A DNA stretch of 7,927 nt, from NCBI GenBank assembly GCA_030599515.1, contig JAUVNV010000115.1, positions 1 to 7,927 on the forward strand. Direction: 5' to 3'. A model generated the notes under the pieces. The model had not been told where the DNA came from. It did no database searches and saw nothing but the letters and a program-made list of their open reading frames with translations. Position 1 is the first letter of the stretch. The number at the start of each line of letters is the position of its first letter. This document shows positions 1-7,249 of this stretch, one piece after another. This stretch comes from Acidimicrobiia bacterium (lineage in GTDB: Bacteria > Actinomycetota > Acidimicrobiia > Spongiisociales > UBA5794). The position numbers were made by a program, and so were the translations under genes.

Positions 1-2
1 AT

Positions 3-518
3 CGCACGGTCATCCTCTACACGTTCTCCAAGAAGTTCGCGATGACCGGATGGCGCCTCGGCGCGAGCATCGGGCCGAAAGAGCTCGTCGACGTAATCGC
101 CAAGATCAACGTCAACGACGAGTCCTGCTCGAACCACTTCGTCCAGTACGGCGCCCTCGCCGGCCTCGAGGGTGATCAGAGCGAGCCCCAGGCGATCCTC
201 GACACGCTCGAGGCGCGAAGAGATGCAACCGCCGCCGGCCTCAACGCCATCGACGGGATCCACACGTTCACACCGAACGCCACGTTCTACCTGTTCCCGA
301 ACGTCACCGAGTTGATGGAGCGCAAGGGCATGAACGACTACGAGGAGTTCCGCCGTGCGGCGCTCCACGCCACCGGCGTGTCGTTCACGTCCCGGATCCA
401 CTTCGGTCGTGAGCTCGAAGGGGAGCCGAACAAGTACATCCGTCTCGCCTACTCCGGCATCGACGTCCCGGACATCGAAGAAGGACTGGGCCTCCTGAAG
501 GACTGGGCGGAGCAGTAG
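3..518 (+). CDS. Class I/II PLP-dependent aminotransferase, 3' part (5' end outside window)
   Basis: The frame is open from base 3, so the gene starts before the window; the ATG at 42 lies inside the PLP motif and is not the real start. About 171 C-terminal residues are visible. The motif SKKFAMTGWRLG (bases 27-62) matches the SK-x-x-x-MTGWR-x-G block of aspartate-aminotransferase-like fold-type I enzymes. The lysine at 30-32 should form the Schiff base with PLP, and the Arg of GWRLG should bind its phosphate. Near the C-terminus, KYIRLAYSGI contains the Arg that in this family binds the substrate alpha-carboxylate. The protein should be a cytosolic amino-transfer enzyme acting on an amino acid and a 2-oxo acid. 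The amino-acid substrate cannot be told from this fragment. It converges on the transketolase gene across a 99-base gap filled with repeats, so it belongs to a separate transcription unit. Confidence 0.9.
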   Translation, partial: RTVILYTFSKKFAMTGWRLGASIGPKELVDVIAKINVNDESCSNHFVQYGALAGLEGDQSEPQAILDTLEARRDATAAGLNAIDGIHTFTPNATFYLFPNVTELMERKGMNDYEEFRRAALHATGVSFTSRIHFGRELEGEPNKYIRLAYSGIDVPDIEEGLGLLKDWAEQ

Positions 519-538
519 CCGGCAGCACTCCGTACGTG

Positions 539-615
539 GCTGCAAGCTTCAAGCTGCAGGAGTGCGCCGATCTCTGTTTCTTGAAGCTTGAATGAAGCTT
601 GGGGCTTGTAGCTCT
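539..615. repeat. Heptamer repeats in inverted arrangement between convergent genes
   Basis: The gap between the two convergent stop codons (518 and 618) contains GCTGCAA, GCTTCAA and GCTGCAG in tandem at 539-559. TTGAAGC-type units in the opposite orientation follow from 581 (581-587, 599-605, 606-612). CAAGCTTCAAG at 543-553 is the exact reverse complement of CTTGAAGCTTG at 580-590, giving an 11-bp stem with a 26-base loop. AAGCTT occurs three times (544, 584, 595). Lying between converging genes, the stem could end or shield both transcripts, but no T-run follows it on either strand, so it is not a standard intrinsic terminator. Confidence 0.7.
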
Positions 616-617
616 GG

Positions 618-2936
618 CTACTTCGCCAGGGCCTCCAGATACGCCTTGATCCGTCCCAACTGTCCTTCACCGTCCAGTCCGGCTTCGTGGACGACCATGT
701 CGCCGACGCCCGACCCGAGATAGTGGCCCTTCTGGAATGGATACATGGTGTGGGCGCGTCCCAGGTCGCTGCGGATCCATCGGTACATCGTCGCCAACGT
801 GAACCCGGTGATACCCATCGCGTGCTGTGCCGCCGCCCCCGGGAAGATCGCATGTTGCTCGTCTGCAGAGAGCCGGTCGAACAACTCGGCCGATGTAACC
901 AGGTACACGTCGAGATCGATTCCGGCATCCTCCAACAGCGGCATGGTCTGATCGACGAACGCGTACGTCACCGCCGATCCCTGCAGGACCACGGCACCGT
1001 CGGGAGTGCCGGTCGCGGCGCGCAGCTTGTAGAGCCCCTGCGCGGCCATGGCGGCGGGTGCCAACCCGAGAGCATCGCGATCAGGAACGACCTCACCGGG
1101 ACGGGTCACGAACGGTGCGATCAACGCCGGACGGGCCTGGAACGCCGCCGCTACGAGCGGCCACATCTCCGCCGGCTCCCACGGTGTCAGCGTGATCGCC
1201 GTGCCCGGCACGAAGTCCTCCTGCAGCACCTGGAGAGCCTGAGGATCGGCGTGGGTGGGACCGTCCTCACCGGTCTTCACCCCCGCATGAGCACACACCA
1301 GCATGAACGGCCGGTACGGACCGGGCTCAGTCTCCTGACGCGCCTGGTTACCGATGGCATGCAACCGCGCCGGGATGTGCCCGAGCGGGGCGAGGAACGC
1401 GGCGTACGACGCCACGGCCCCCACATGGGTGCCGAACGCCGACGCACCCGAGAGCACGCACGACAATCCGTCCTCACAGATGCCTCCTACCGACAACGAT
1501 CGCGCCTCCGGATTGGACGTTCGGTGGTAGTAGCCGTCGGGGAATCCGGACGCCACGTCTGAGATCGCCGTGGAACCCAGCAGGTCCGCTGCCCCGATCA
1601 GGATTGCTCCATCGGACTCCTTGTTCAGATACCCCAGAGTCCGACCCAGCGCCTGTCGCAGCGCCAGCTTGTCACCCGACTCGAGAGCAAGTTCGTCCGG
1701 TACGACCGCCGGCACCGCCGCCGCGAAGAGCCCCTCCACGTCGGGAACTCCATCACGGAGCTTCCGCCCCCGCGCTTCGAGACGATCCCTCGCGCCTGCA
1801 ATACGGTCGGTCATCACCGTCGTCATCTCGTCGGACTCCAGCAGTGCTCGGTACCGCTCCAGTGCCGCCCACTGAGCCGCCTCGACGGCAACCTCATCCG
1901 ATGCTTCCGGTCGCTCCCACGAGTCTGTGCCGTCACCGAAGAGCGGTCGCTGCGTCTCGAAGAACTCCTCGCTACACATCGCGTGGCCGCCGCCGTGCGA
2001 TTTCTTCCCTTCGATCCCGTACTGCCACCCCTTCGTCGTGCGATACACGATCGCGGTGGGCTGACCGTTGTCCATCTCGGCCGCCATTCGCTGGGCGGTG
2101 AGCACCAGACCGAAGTCGAAGCCATCCGGCACGTAGATCACGTTCCAGTCGTGCAGATAGAACAGCTCGCATGGATCCCACTGCACGTAGTCGCCCGGTT
2201 TGTCACCTTCGCGAGTCACCGCGTCCGAATCGATCGACGACTGATTCCAATCGACGTGCATCACCGCATTGGACAAACCCGCCGTGCCGGCGAAGGCCGC
2301 GGCCTCGACCACCCGCCCCGGTGTCAGTCCGCCCTCGCCCTCGATCAGGTGCACCCACGGCGCATCGTCGCCGTACGCATCGGCAGCCGCAATTGCCAGC
2401 CCCAGCGACGACCCGACCCCGATCCCCGACGCACCGGTCGACAGCTTCACGAAAGGGGTGGCCGGCGTCGGGTGTCCATCGAGTGCCTTCGAGCCGAAGC
2501 GCTGGAACAGCGGGGCCTGCCGGGTCACGTTGCGCCGGAATCCGAGCAGGTCCTCGAAGCGCAACCGCAGGTTCACCTCATCGGGTAGCAGCTCGGGCCG
2601 GGCGATGCGCGTGATCTCATCGCGCAGCGCGTACATTGCATACAACCCGAGCGCCTTGTGCCCTGCCGAGTACGAGAGCAGATCCTGGTCTGTGCGGTTC
2701 GGATCACCGATGTCGTAGTCCATACCGTCGAAGAGCAGCCCCGCCACGATGTGGCCCGATGAGACCGATCCGCCCGGGTGCCCGGATTGCGCGTAGTTGA
2801 ACAGAACCGCACACAGCCCGCGATAGATCTCGTCGTACCGATCCAGGGCCGCGAGATCATCCGACAACCCCTCCGCCGGTTCCGTCACCTCTACCCACGT
2901 CGCCCTCCGCGGCCCGAACTCTGGATTCATGGTCAC
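618..2936 (-). CDS. Transketolase-family thiamine diphosphate enzyme, long form with GEG motif
   Basis: This 772-residue protein resembles transketolase, which moves two-carbon ketol units between sugar phosphates in the pentose phosphate pathway. Motifs in order: SGHPGG (51-56), SYSAGHK (88-94), DGHP (153-156), LSTGASGIGVG (165-175), the ThDP/metal site G200-E201-G202 with N231 thirty residues later, and SHGGGH (313-318). The pyrimidine-binding domain (about 420-615) carries the probable catalytic Glu488 in GICEDG, GEDGPTH (556-562), and Arg612 in VTRPGE. A C-terminal domain (about 630-770) ends it. Compared with E. coli TktA, the active-site His residues, the catalytic Glu and the phosphate-site Arg appear kept, but the metal-binding Asp of GDG is Glu. 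It is about 100 residues longer than usual, mostly as an Ala/Glu-rich linker at about 335-420. The GTG start at 2936 is chosen because GAGGAG (2947-2942) lies 5 bases upstream; the ATG at 2930 is the alternative. A dihydroxyacetone-synthase-like role is possible. Confidence 0.88.
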   Translation of the reverse strand: MTMNPEFGPRRATWVEVTEPAEGLSDDLAALDRYDEIYRGLCAVLFNYAQSGHPGGSVSSGHIVAGLLFDGMDYDIGDPNRTDQDLLSYSAGHKALGLYAMYALRDEITRIARPELLPDEVNLRLRFEDLLGFRRNVTRQAPLFQRFGSKALDGHPTPATPFVKLSTGASGIGVGSSLGLAIAAADAYGDDAPWVHLIEGEGGLTPGRVVEAAAFAGTAGLSNAVMHVDWNQSSIDSDAVTREGDKPGDYVQWDPCELFYLHDWNVIYVPDGFDFGLVLTAQRMAAEMDNGQPTAIVYRTTKGWQYGIEGKKSHGGGHAMCSEEFFETQRPLFGDGTDSWERPEASDEVAVEAAQWAALERYRALLESDEMTTVMTDRIAGARDRLEARGRKLRDGVPDVEGLFAAAVPAVVPDELALESGDKLALRQALGRTLGYLNKESDGAILIGAADLLGSTAISDVASGFPDGYYHRTSNPEARSLSVGGICEDGLSCVLSGASAFGTHVGAVASYAAFLAPLGHIPARLHAIGNQARQETEPGPYRPFMLVCAHAGVKTGEDGPTHADPQALQVLQEDFVPGTAITLTPWEPAEMWPLVAAAFQARPALIAPFVTRPGEVVPDRDALGLAPAAMAAQGLYKLRAATGTPDGAVVLQGSAVTYAFVDQTMPLLEDAGIDLDVYLVTSAELFDRLSADEQHAIFPGAAAQHAMGITGFTLATMYRWIRSDLGRAHTMYPFQKGHYLGSGVGDMVVHEAGLDGEGQLGRIKAYLEALAK

Positions 2937-2940
2937 TTCG

Positions 2941-2950
2941 ACTCCTCACC
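2941..2950 (-). promoter_or_regulatory. Ribosome binding site of the transketolase gene
   Basis: The minus strand reads GGTGAGGAGT here. Its GGAG core ends 5 bases before the GTG at 2936 and 11 bases before the in-frame ATG at 2930. The spacing favours the GTG start, though initiation at the ATG is not excluded. Confidence 0.6.
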
Positions 2951-3010
2951 TAACTCGTCCGATGGCAGTGCGCGCCCGGCTCTTTACGATTTGTCTCATC
3001 CACTCCCGGT

Positions 3011-3016
3011 AGCCTA
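3011..3016 (-). promoter_or_regulatory. Possible -10 element upstream of the transketolase gene
   Basis: The minus strand reads TAGGCT, which fits the TAnnnT pattern of a housekeeping -10 box and would place a start of transcription near 3004, with a leader of roughly 70 bases. No convincing -35 hexamer is found 16-19 bases upstream, so this is a weak candidate. It is mentioned because the 184-base gap suggests the transketolase has its own promoter. Confidence 0.2.
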
Positions 3017-3042
3017 CTTCCCCGCTTGAAGGTGAGATTCAG

Positions 3043-3059
3043 ACCCGGCTTCGTCGGGT
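3043..3059 (-). other. Small hairpin-forming inverted repeat between mocA and the transketolase gene
   Basis: ACCCG and CGGGT are separated by 7 bases. The stem lies about 62-78 bases past the mocA stop codon and directly abuts the GTAATCG heptamer array. It is GC-rich but has no following T-run, so a terminator role is only a guess. Confidence 0.25.
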
Positions 3060-3094
3060 GTAGTCGGTTATCGGCAATCGGTAATCGGTAATCG
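3060..3094. repeat. Five tandem heptamers, consensus GTAATCG
   Basis: Plus-strand units are GTAGTCG, GTTATCG, GCAATCG, GTAATCG and GTAATCG, in perfect 7-base register. The first 16 bases (3060-3075) match 7281-7296 at 15 of 16 positions, so this is a repeat family shared with the gap upstream of the hydroxylase operon. The array lies 26 bases past the mocA stop codon and 123 bases upstream of the transketolase start. It has no reading frame of its own. Confidence 0.85.
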
Positions 3095-3120
3095 GCGAAA
3101 GCTCCTCTGCCGCTCACAGC

Positions 3121-3765
3121 TCAGTTCTCGTCAAGGAGCTTCGCGTAGTCCTCCGGTGTGTTCACGTCGCGGGGAGCCTCGTGGGAAACCGATAGCTGCA
3201 CCACCCGCTTGTCGCTCGACTCGATGAGAATCCGACCGAGCACCTTCTCCCCCTTCATCTCCTCCATGGACTCCACAGCCGCGCGCGACAGGAGGAACGG
3301 ATGGGCGATCCGGTCGCCGTACCTGGTCACAACCGCCCACGGCTCCTTCTCGAACCAGAGATCGACCATGGAGTCGATCACACCGACCCGGATCGTCGGT
3401 AGATCACCCGGTACGAGGATGAACGCTTCAGCCTCTGGATCGTGTGCGGTCGCTGTCAGTAGCGATGACATGTTGCCACGGCGGTAATCCGGATTCTGTA
3501 CGACGACGATCGCTGATTTCAAGTCGCGAGACCCCCGCTCTTCTTCCCTCCCTGAGGGGGAGGACGAGATCACGGTCCCCAACGAGGCCTCGATCTCGTC
3601 GGCACGCGCTCCGGTGACGACGATCACCCGGCCGACGCCACTCGCCGCCACCGCTGCGACGGTCGCATCGAGCACCGTGGCTCTCCGGTACGGCAGAAGG
3701 AGCTTTGGCTCCCCCATGCGTTCAGAAGCCCCGGCCGCGAGAACGATCCCGGTGACCGCGGTCAT
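3121..3765 (-). CDS. mocA: Molybdenum cofactor cytidylyltransferase (MocA-like NTP transferase)
   Basis: This 214-residue protein has a MobA/MocA-type nucleotidyltransferase fold. The family joins CMP to molybdopterin to make the MCD cofactor used by xanthine-dehydrogenase-type enzymes. LAAGASERMGEPKLLLPY (9-26) is the nucleotide-binding loop. NPDYRRGNMSSL (91-102), VPGDLPTI (118-125, metal-binding Asp121), HPFLLSR (155-161) and DVNTPEDYAKL (200-210) are the other family landmarks. Its ATG lies 3 bases after the TGA of the molybdopterin subunit and has no strong Shine-Dalgarno sequence, so translation is probably coupled. That position, next to an MCD-type hydroxylase, supports MocA over MobA. 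A charged stretch at about 66-86 is longer than usual for the family and is encoded by a segment with a palindrome. CTP rather than GTP specificity is inferred from context. Confidence 0.82.
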   Translation of the reverse strand: MTAVTGIVLAAGASERMGEPKLLLPYRRATVLDATVAAVAASGVGRVIVVTGARADEIEASLGTVISSSPSGREEERGSRDLKSAIVVVQNPDYRRGNMSSLLTATAHDPEAEAFILVPGDLPTIRVGVIDSMVDLWFEKEPWAVVTRYGDRIAHPFLLSRAAVESMEEMKGEKVLGRILIESSDKRVVQLSVSHEAPRDVNTPEDYAKLLDEN

Positions 3766-3768
3766 CGC

Positions 3769-5988
3769 TCAGATCCCGATGATGTCCTCGGGGAGCACGG
3801 GGACCCTGGTCAGGTCCCTGCCCGTGGCGGCCCGAATCGCTGCGACGACCGCAGGCGTGGCGCTGATCGTCGGAGATTCCCCGATCCCCTTCGCTCCGAA
3901 CGGACCGAAGTGGTCGCCCTCCTCGATGACTCGCGTGTTGACAGCGGGAGCATCAACGAACGTCGGGATCAGATAGTCGGTGAACGTGGGATTCCGGATG
4001 ACACCCTCGTCGACGACGAGTTGCTCCATCACGGCGAGACCCACGCCTTGCAGGATGCCACCCTCCAACTGGCCGACGATCGCTTGCGGGTTGAGTGCTT
4101 TGCCGACGTCCTGAACCGTGTCGACCTGGACGACGCGAACCAGACCGAGTTCCGGATCGACGTCGACCACGGCCCGGTGTGCGGAGACGACGAATCCTGC
4201 GTGGACGTCGCCCTGGCCGTTCTCGTCGGGCTGGAACGTCTCGGGATGACGGAATTGCACATGGTGCCCGACAGGGCCGCCGACACAGACCTGATCGATC
4301 GTCGCGACCAACTCGTCGTGCAGGTAGACACCGTCCTCGCGAAGTTCGTCCCCGCCGAAGGACTCGAGGATCTTGTCGCGGAGCCCGACCGAGGCGGCAT
4401 GAACCGCTCCGCCGGTCATCTGCGTCTGCCGCGAGGCCGAGGTGGAACCCGCGGAGCCGATCTGCGACGTGTCGTCCCACACCACCGCAACCTGATCGGT
4501 GCCGAGAATCGTCCGAGCGATCTGTTGACACACCGTGACGAGGCCTTGACCCACCTCCATGGCGGCCGTGTGTATCTCGACGCCGGCCGTAGTCATCACT
4601 GCACGTGCTTCGGAGAAGTCGTCGAAGGCCTCCGAGAACGCGAGGTTCTTCACGTTGACGGCGTAACCGACACCGCGCACGACCGACGACACCGGTGTCG
4701 TCAGCCCGGTCCCTCCCGGCAGCAACCGGGGATCATCCTCGATCGTATCGTCCGGAAGTGGCATCGCCTCGAGCGTGTCGATGACGGCGAGTGTCGGGAG
4801 GGAACCGGCGATGATCTGCCCGGACGTGGCGAGCGGGTCTCCGGCCGCCAGCGCATTGCGTCGACGAAGTTCAAGCGGGTCCATGTCGAGCGCTTCAGCG
4901 AGACGATCCATCTGCATCTCCGACCCGAAGCACGTCTGCACTGCACCGAAACCACGCATCGCCCCGGCAGGCGGGTTGTTCGTCTTCACGGCCACAGCAT
5001 CAACCACCACGTTGTCGCAGTTGTACGGTCCGACCGCAAAGAACGCGGCGTTCGCGATCACGGCCCGACTCGTGTGGGCATACGCTCCGCCGTCGAGGAT
5101 CAAACGCGCTGTGACCTTGACCAACTTCCCATCCTCGTCGGCCTCGTGGCGGTACCACATGCGCGAGGGGTGTCGCTTGACGTGACCGACGAAAGACTCT
5201 GAACGGTCGTAGACCATCTTCACCGGGCGTCCGGTCGCCAGCGAGAGCATGGCAACGTGAATGTGCAACGAGATGTCTTCGCGGGACCCGAAAGCACCGC
5301 CGATCCCTGCAGGGTGGCAGCGGATCTGATCCGGTTCCATGTCGAGACAGGCGATTATCTGGCGATGGTCGACGTGGATCCACTGGCTCGTGACGTACAG
5401 GTCGAGGCCACCCTCCCCATCGGGAATGGCGAACCCGGCCTCCGGTCCGAGCGGTGCCTGGTCCTGTGTCGCGGTCTCGTAGAACCCTTCGACGACCACA
5501 GAACCCGTAGCAGTCTCGTCGCCACGACGGACCTTCAGCTCCCGGAAGGTCGAGCCCTCCTCGGCTGCCTTGTCCGGATCGACGAAGGGTGCGAGCGGCT
5601 CCCACTCGACCACGATCGCAGCGGCGGCACGCCGGGCCGTCTCCTCGTCCTCGGCGGCGACGACGGCTACCGGCTCTCCCCAGTACCGGGCGACGCCGTC
5701 GCAGAGCACCGGCTGGTCCTGCTCCTCTTGTCCGAACAGTGGCTCGCCGGGGACGTCGTCCTGAGTCAGGACGGCCCGGACACCATCCATGGCAACCGCA
5801 GGACCGATGTCGATCTTCAGGAGTCGGGCGTGGGCATGGGGGCTCCGCAGCGTGGCACTCCACAGCATGCCCTCCGATGAGAGGTCGGATGCATACGCGA
5901 AGTTTCCGGTCACCTTCGGCTCGCCGTCGGGCCGGAGCACGCTGGTTCCGATGCCACCCTTGACCCCGGGTGCGATGCGTGTCGTCAT
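3769..5988 (-). CDS. Molybdopterin-binding large subunit of a xanthine dehydrogenase-family hydroxylase
   Basis: This 739-residue catalytic subunit should hydroxylate a heterocycle or aldehyde at the Mo-MCD site and pass electrons to the Fe-S subunit. An N-terminal Ald_Xan_dh_C-type domain (about 20-135, PKVTGNFAYASDL) is followed by two molybdopterin-binding domains. Seen motifs: Q202 in TSQW, GGAFGSRE (230-237), AMRGFG with R345, EVGQGL (478-483), GSAGSTSASRQT (511-522), ALNPQAIVGQLEGG (631-644), and GAKGIGESP with the probable catalytic base E704. Aligned to xanthine dehydrogenases, E237 matches the purine-binding Glu, but N313 sits where the second substrate residue, Arg, is expected. There is no CO-dehydrogenase Cys loop. 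The ATG at 5988 is chosen: it overlaps the small-subunit TGA (ATGA) and has GGGGAGGG just upstream. An in-frame ATG at 6156 would add 56 residues unlike the family. The exact substrate is unknown. Confidence 0.92.
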   Translation of the reverse strand: MTTRIAPGVKGGIGTSVLRPDGEPKVTGNFAYASDLSSEGMLWSATLRSPHAHARLLKIDIGPAVAMDGVRAVLTQDDVPGEPLFGQEEQDQPVLCDGVARYWGEPVAVVAAEDEETARRAAAAIVVEWEPLAPFVDPDKAAEEGSTFRELKVRRGDETATGSVVVEGFYETATQDQAPLGPEAGFAIPDGEGGLDLYVTSQWIHVDHRQIIACLDMEPDQIRCHPAGIGGAFGSREDISLHIHVAMLSLATGRPVKMVYDRSESFVGHVKRHPSRMWYRHEADEDGKLVKVTARLILDGGAYAHTSRAVIANAAFFAVGPYNCDNVVVDAVAVKTNNPPAGAMRGFGAVQTCFGSEMQMDRLAEALDMDPLELRRRNALAAGDPLATSGQIIAGSLPTLAVIDTLEAMPLPDDTIEDDPRLLPGGTGLTTPVSSVVRGVGYAVNVKNLAFSEAFDDFSEARAVMTTAGVEIHTAAMEVGQGLVTVCQQIARTILGTDQVAVVWDDTSQIGSAGSTSASRQTQMTGGAVHAASVGLRDKILESFGGDELREDGVYLHDELVATIDQVCVGGPVGHHVQFRHPETFQPDENGQGDVHAGFVVSAHRAVVDVDPELGLVRVVQVDTVQDVGKALNPQAIVGQLEGGILQGVGLAVMEQLVVDEGVIRNPTFTDYLIPTFVDAPAVNTRVIEEGDHFGPFGAKGIGESPTISATPAVVAAIRAATGRDLTRVPVLPEDIIGI

Positions 5989-6446
5989 GATCCCTCCCCG
6001 GTCACCGTCTCGAATGCGCGCAGAATGGCGCCATAGCCGGTGCATCGGCAGATGTTCCCGGAGAGTGCCTCCCTGATCTCGGGTTCGGTCGGGTGAGGAT
6101 TGGTCTCGAGGAGATGTGAGCCGGAGACGACGAAGCCGGGTGTGCAGAAGCCGCACTGGACGGCTCCCTCGGCCAGCATCGCCTCCTGAACGGGGTGAAG
6201 CTCTGTGTCAACGCTGAGCCCTTCGACGGTGGTCACGGTCGACCCGTCGGCGTCTGCCGCCATGACGAGGCACGAGCACACCGACTCGCCGTCGAAGATG
6301 ACCGTGCAGGATCCGCACTCGCCTTGTTCGCAGGCGTCCTTCGTCCCGGGAAGATCGAGATCGTTCCGGAGGACGTTGAGCAGGCTCTCGTGCCCGGCGA
6401 CGTCGACAACCCGCTCCTCGCCGTTGACGGTGATCGTGACGTTCAT
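5985..6446 (-). CDS. 2x[2Fe-2S] iron-sulfur small subunit of the molybdenum hydroxylase
   Basis: This 153-residue protein is full length for the CoxS/XdhC-type small subunit, which carries electrons from the Mo site to FAD. The N-terminal plant-ferredoxin-type cluster is held by C39, C44, C47 and C59 (pattern CEQGECGSC...C). The C-terminal helical cluster is held by C98 and C101 (QCGFCTPG) with C133 and C135 (ICRCTGY). All eight ligands are present. The gene overlaps the FAD subunit stop (ATGA at 6446-6443) and its own stop overlaps the large-subunit start (ATGA at 5988-5985), which implies translational coupling and fixed stoichiometry. GGAG (6456-6453) lies 6 bases before the ATG, inside the 11-base interrupted palindrome CGGAGACTCCG (6447-6457). 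Confidence 0.95.
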   Translation of the reverse strand: MNVTITVNGEERVVDVAGHESLLNVLRNDLDLPGTKDACEQGECGSCTVIFDGESVCSCLVMAADADGSTVTTVEGLSVDTELHPVQEAMLAEGAVQCGFCTPGFVVSGSHLLETNPHPTEPEIREALSGNICRCTGYGAILRAFETVTGEGS

Positions 6447-7243
6447 CGGAGACTCCGTTCCACGAGCCGTTTCGCCAATACACCAGCGGCGTGTCTCCGA
6501 TAGCTCTCCGTCGATCGGTGGTCGGTGATCGGCCGGACCTCTTCTGAGACGATGCGCGCGAACTCGTCGAGAACGGATTGGGAGGTCGTCGATTCGGCGT
6601 TGATCATCTCTTCGGCCCGGGTGGCACGCATCGGCGTCGTCGCAACCGACCCGAGGGCCACGCGAAAACCGTCGTCACCGCGAATGACCACACAGCTCAC
6701 GGTCGAGATCACCATGGCGTTGCGAGTTCCCACCTTCGCGAACTCTTGCGCGATCGGTACATCTTCGGGAACCACGACGGCCGTGATGATCTCGTCGGCC
6801 GCCAGAGAGGTGCGTTTCACGCCGATGAAGAACTCGTTCCACGGGATCGTCCTGGTCCCGCGCTCTCTCGATTTGACCTCGATCGCAGCCTCTGCAGCAA
6901 TGATCCACGGCAACCCATCACCGGCCGGACTCGCCGTGGCGACGTTGCCCCCGATGGTCCCTGCGGCGCGGATCTGGGGCGATCCAACGGTTCTCGCCGC
7001 CTGGGCGAGGCCCCGATGCCCGTTCCGTTCCAGACGCGCCCAGGTGACGCCGGCCCCGATGCGACCGGGCGTCAATTCCCGGAGCTCTTCGACGCGTCTC
7101 AGCGAGAGAATGCTGGGCGGCCGATGGTGTGCAAGATTGACCTCAACCATGAGGTCGGTTCCTCCGGCGAGGAGCTGCGCTTCCGGCTGATGAGCCTTCG
7201 CTGCGAGCGCTTCGTCGAGGTCGTGGGCAGCAATGAAGTCCAT
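6443..7243 (-). CDS. FAD-binding medium subunit of the molybdenum hydroxylase
   Basis: This 266-residue protein belongs to the CoxM/XdhB-type FAD subunits, which accept electrons from the Fe-S clusters and deliver them to the final acceptor. LLAGGTDLM (24-32) and AAGTIGGNVATASPAGD (93-109) are the two FAD pyrophosphate-binding loops, and the CO-dehydrogenase flavoprotein C-terminal domain follows (about 165-264, ending DHRSTESYRRHAAGVLAKRLV). No extra Cys-rich loop of the 4-hydroxybenzoyl-CoA-reductase kind is seen. It is first in the operon, giving the FAD, FeS, Mo order also found in cox operons. The ATG at 7243 fits the usual family N-terminus (MDFI-AHDLDEAL). It has only AGGCGG directly in front, too close for a normal ribosome site, so a leaderless mRNA is possible. 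A heptamer-like stretch at 6511-6531 lies within its coding sequence. Confidence 0.92.
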   Translation of the reverse strand: MDFIAAHDLDEALAAKAHQPEAQLLAGGTDLMVEVNLAHHRPPSILSLRRVEELRELTPGRIGAGVTWARLERNGHRGLAQAARTVGSPQIRAAGTIGGNVATASPAGDGLPWIIAAEAAIEVKSRERGTRTIPWNEFFIGVKRTSLAADEIITAVVVPEDVPIAQEFAKVGTRNAMVISTVSCVVIRGDDGFRVALGSVATTPMRATRAEEMINAESTTSQSVLDEFARIVSEEVRPITDHRSTESYRRHAAGVLAKRLVERSLR

Positions 7244-7249
7244 CCGCCT

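Noticed and set aside
543..590. Intrinsic (rho-independent) terminator
   Set aside because: The 11-bp stem is real, but its loop is 26 bases and no T-run follows on either strand, so I list it only as a repeat.
687..1562. Plus-strand frame (291 codons) opposite the transketolase gene
   Set aside because: Arg/His-rich composition and complete overlap with a conserved gene mark it as a shadow frame.
3910..5202. Long plus-strand frame (430 codons) opposite the hydroxylase large subunit
   Set aside because: It lies wholly antisense to a gene with clear family motifs, its translation is rich in Arg, Asp and His with no recognisable domain, and such frames are common opposite GC-rich genes.
5989..6156. 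56-residue N-terminal extension of the molybdopterin subunit
   Set aside because: It would lie inside the Fe-S subunit gene in another frame, is Arg-rich and unlike the family, and the ATG at 5988 has a good ribosome site and an ATGA overlap.
3769..7243. Aerobic CO dehydrogenase (coxMSL)
   Set aside because: The subunit order is the same, but the large subunit has NPPAGAMRGFG where CO dehydrogenases have the Cys-containing AYRCSFR loop (or AYRGAGR in form II).
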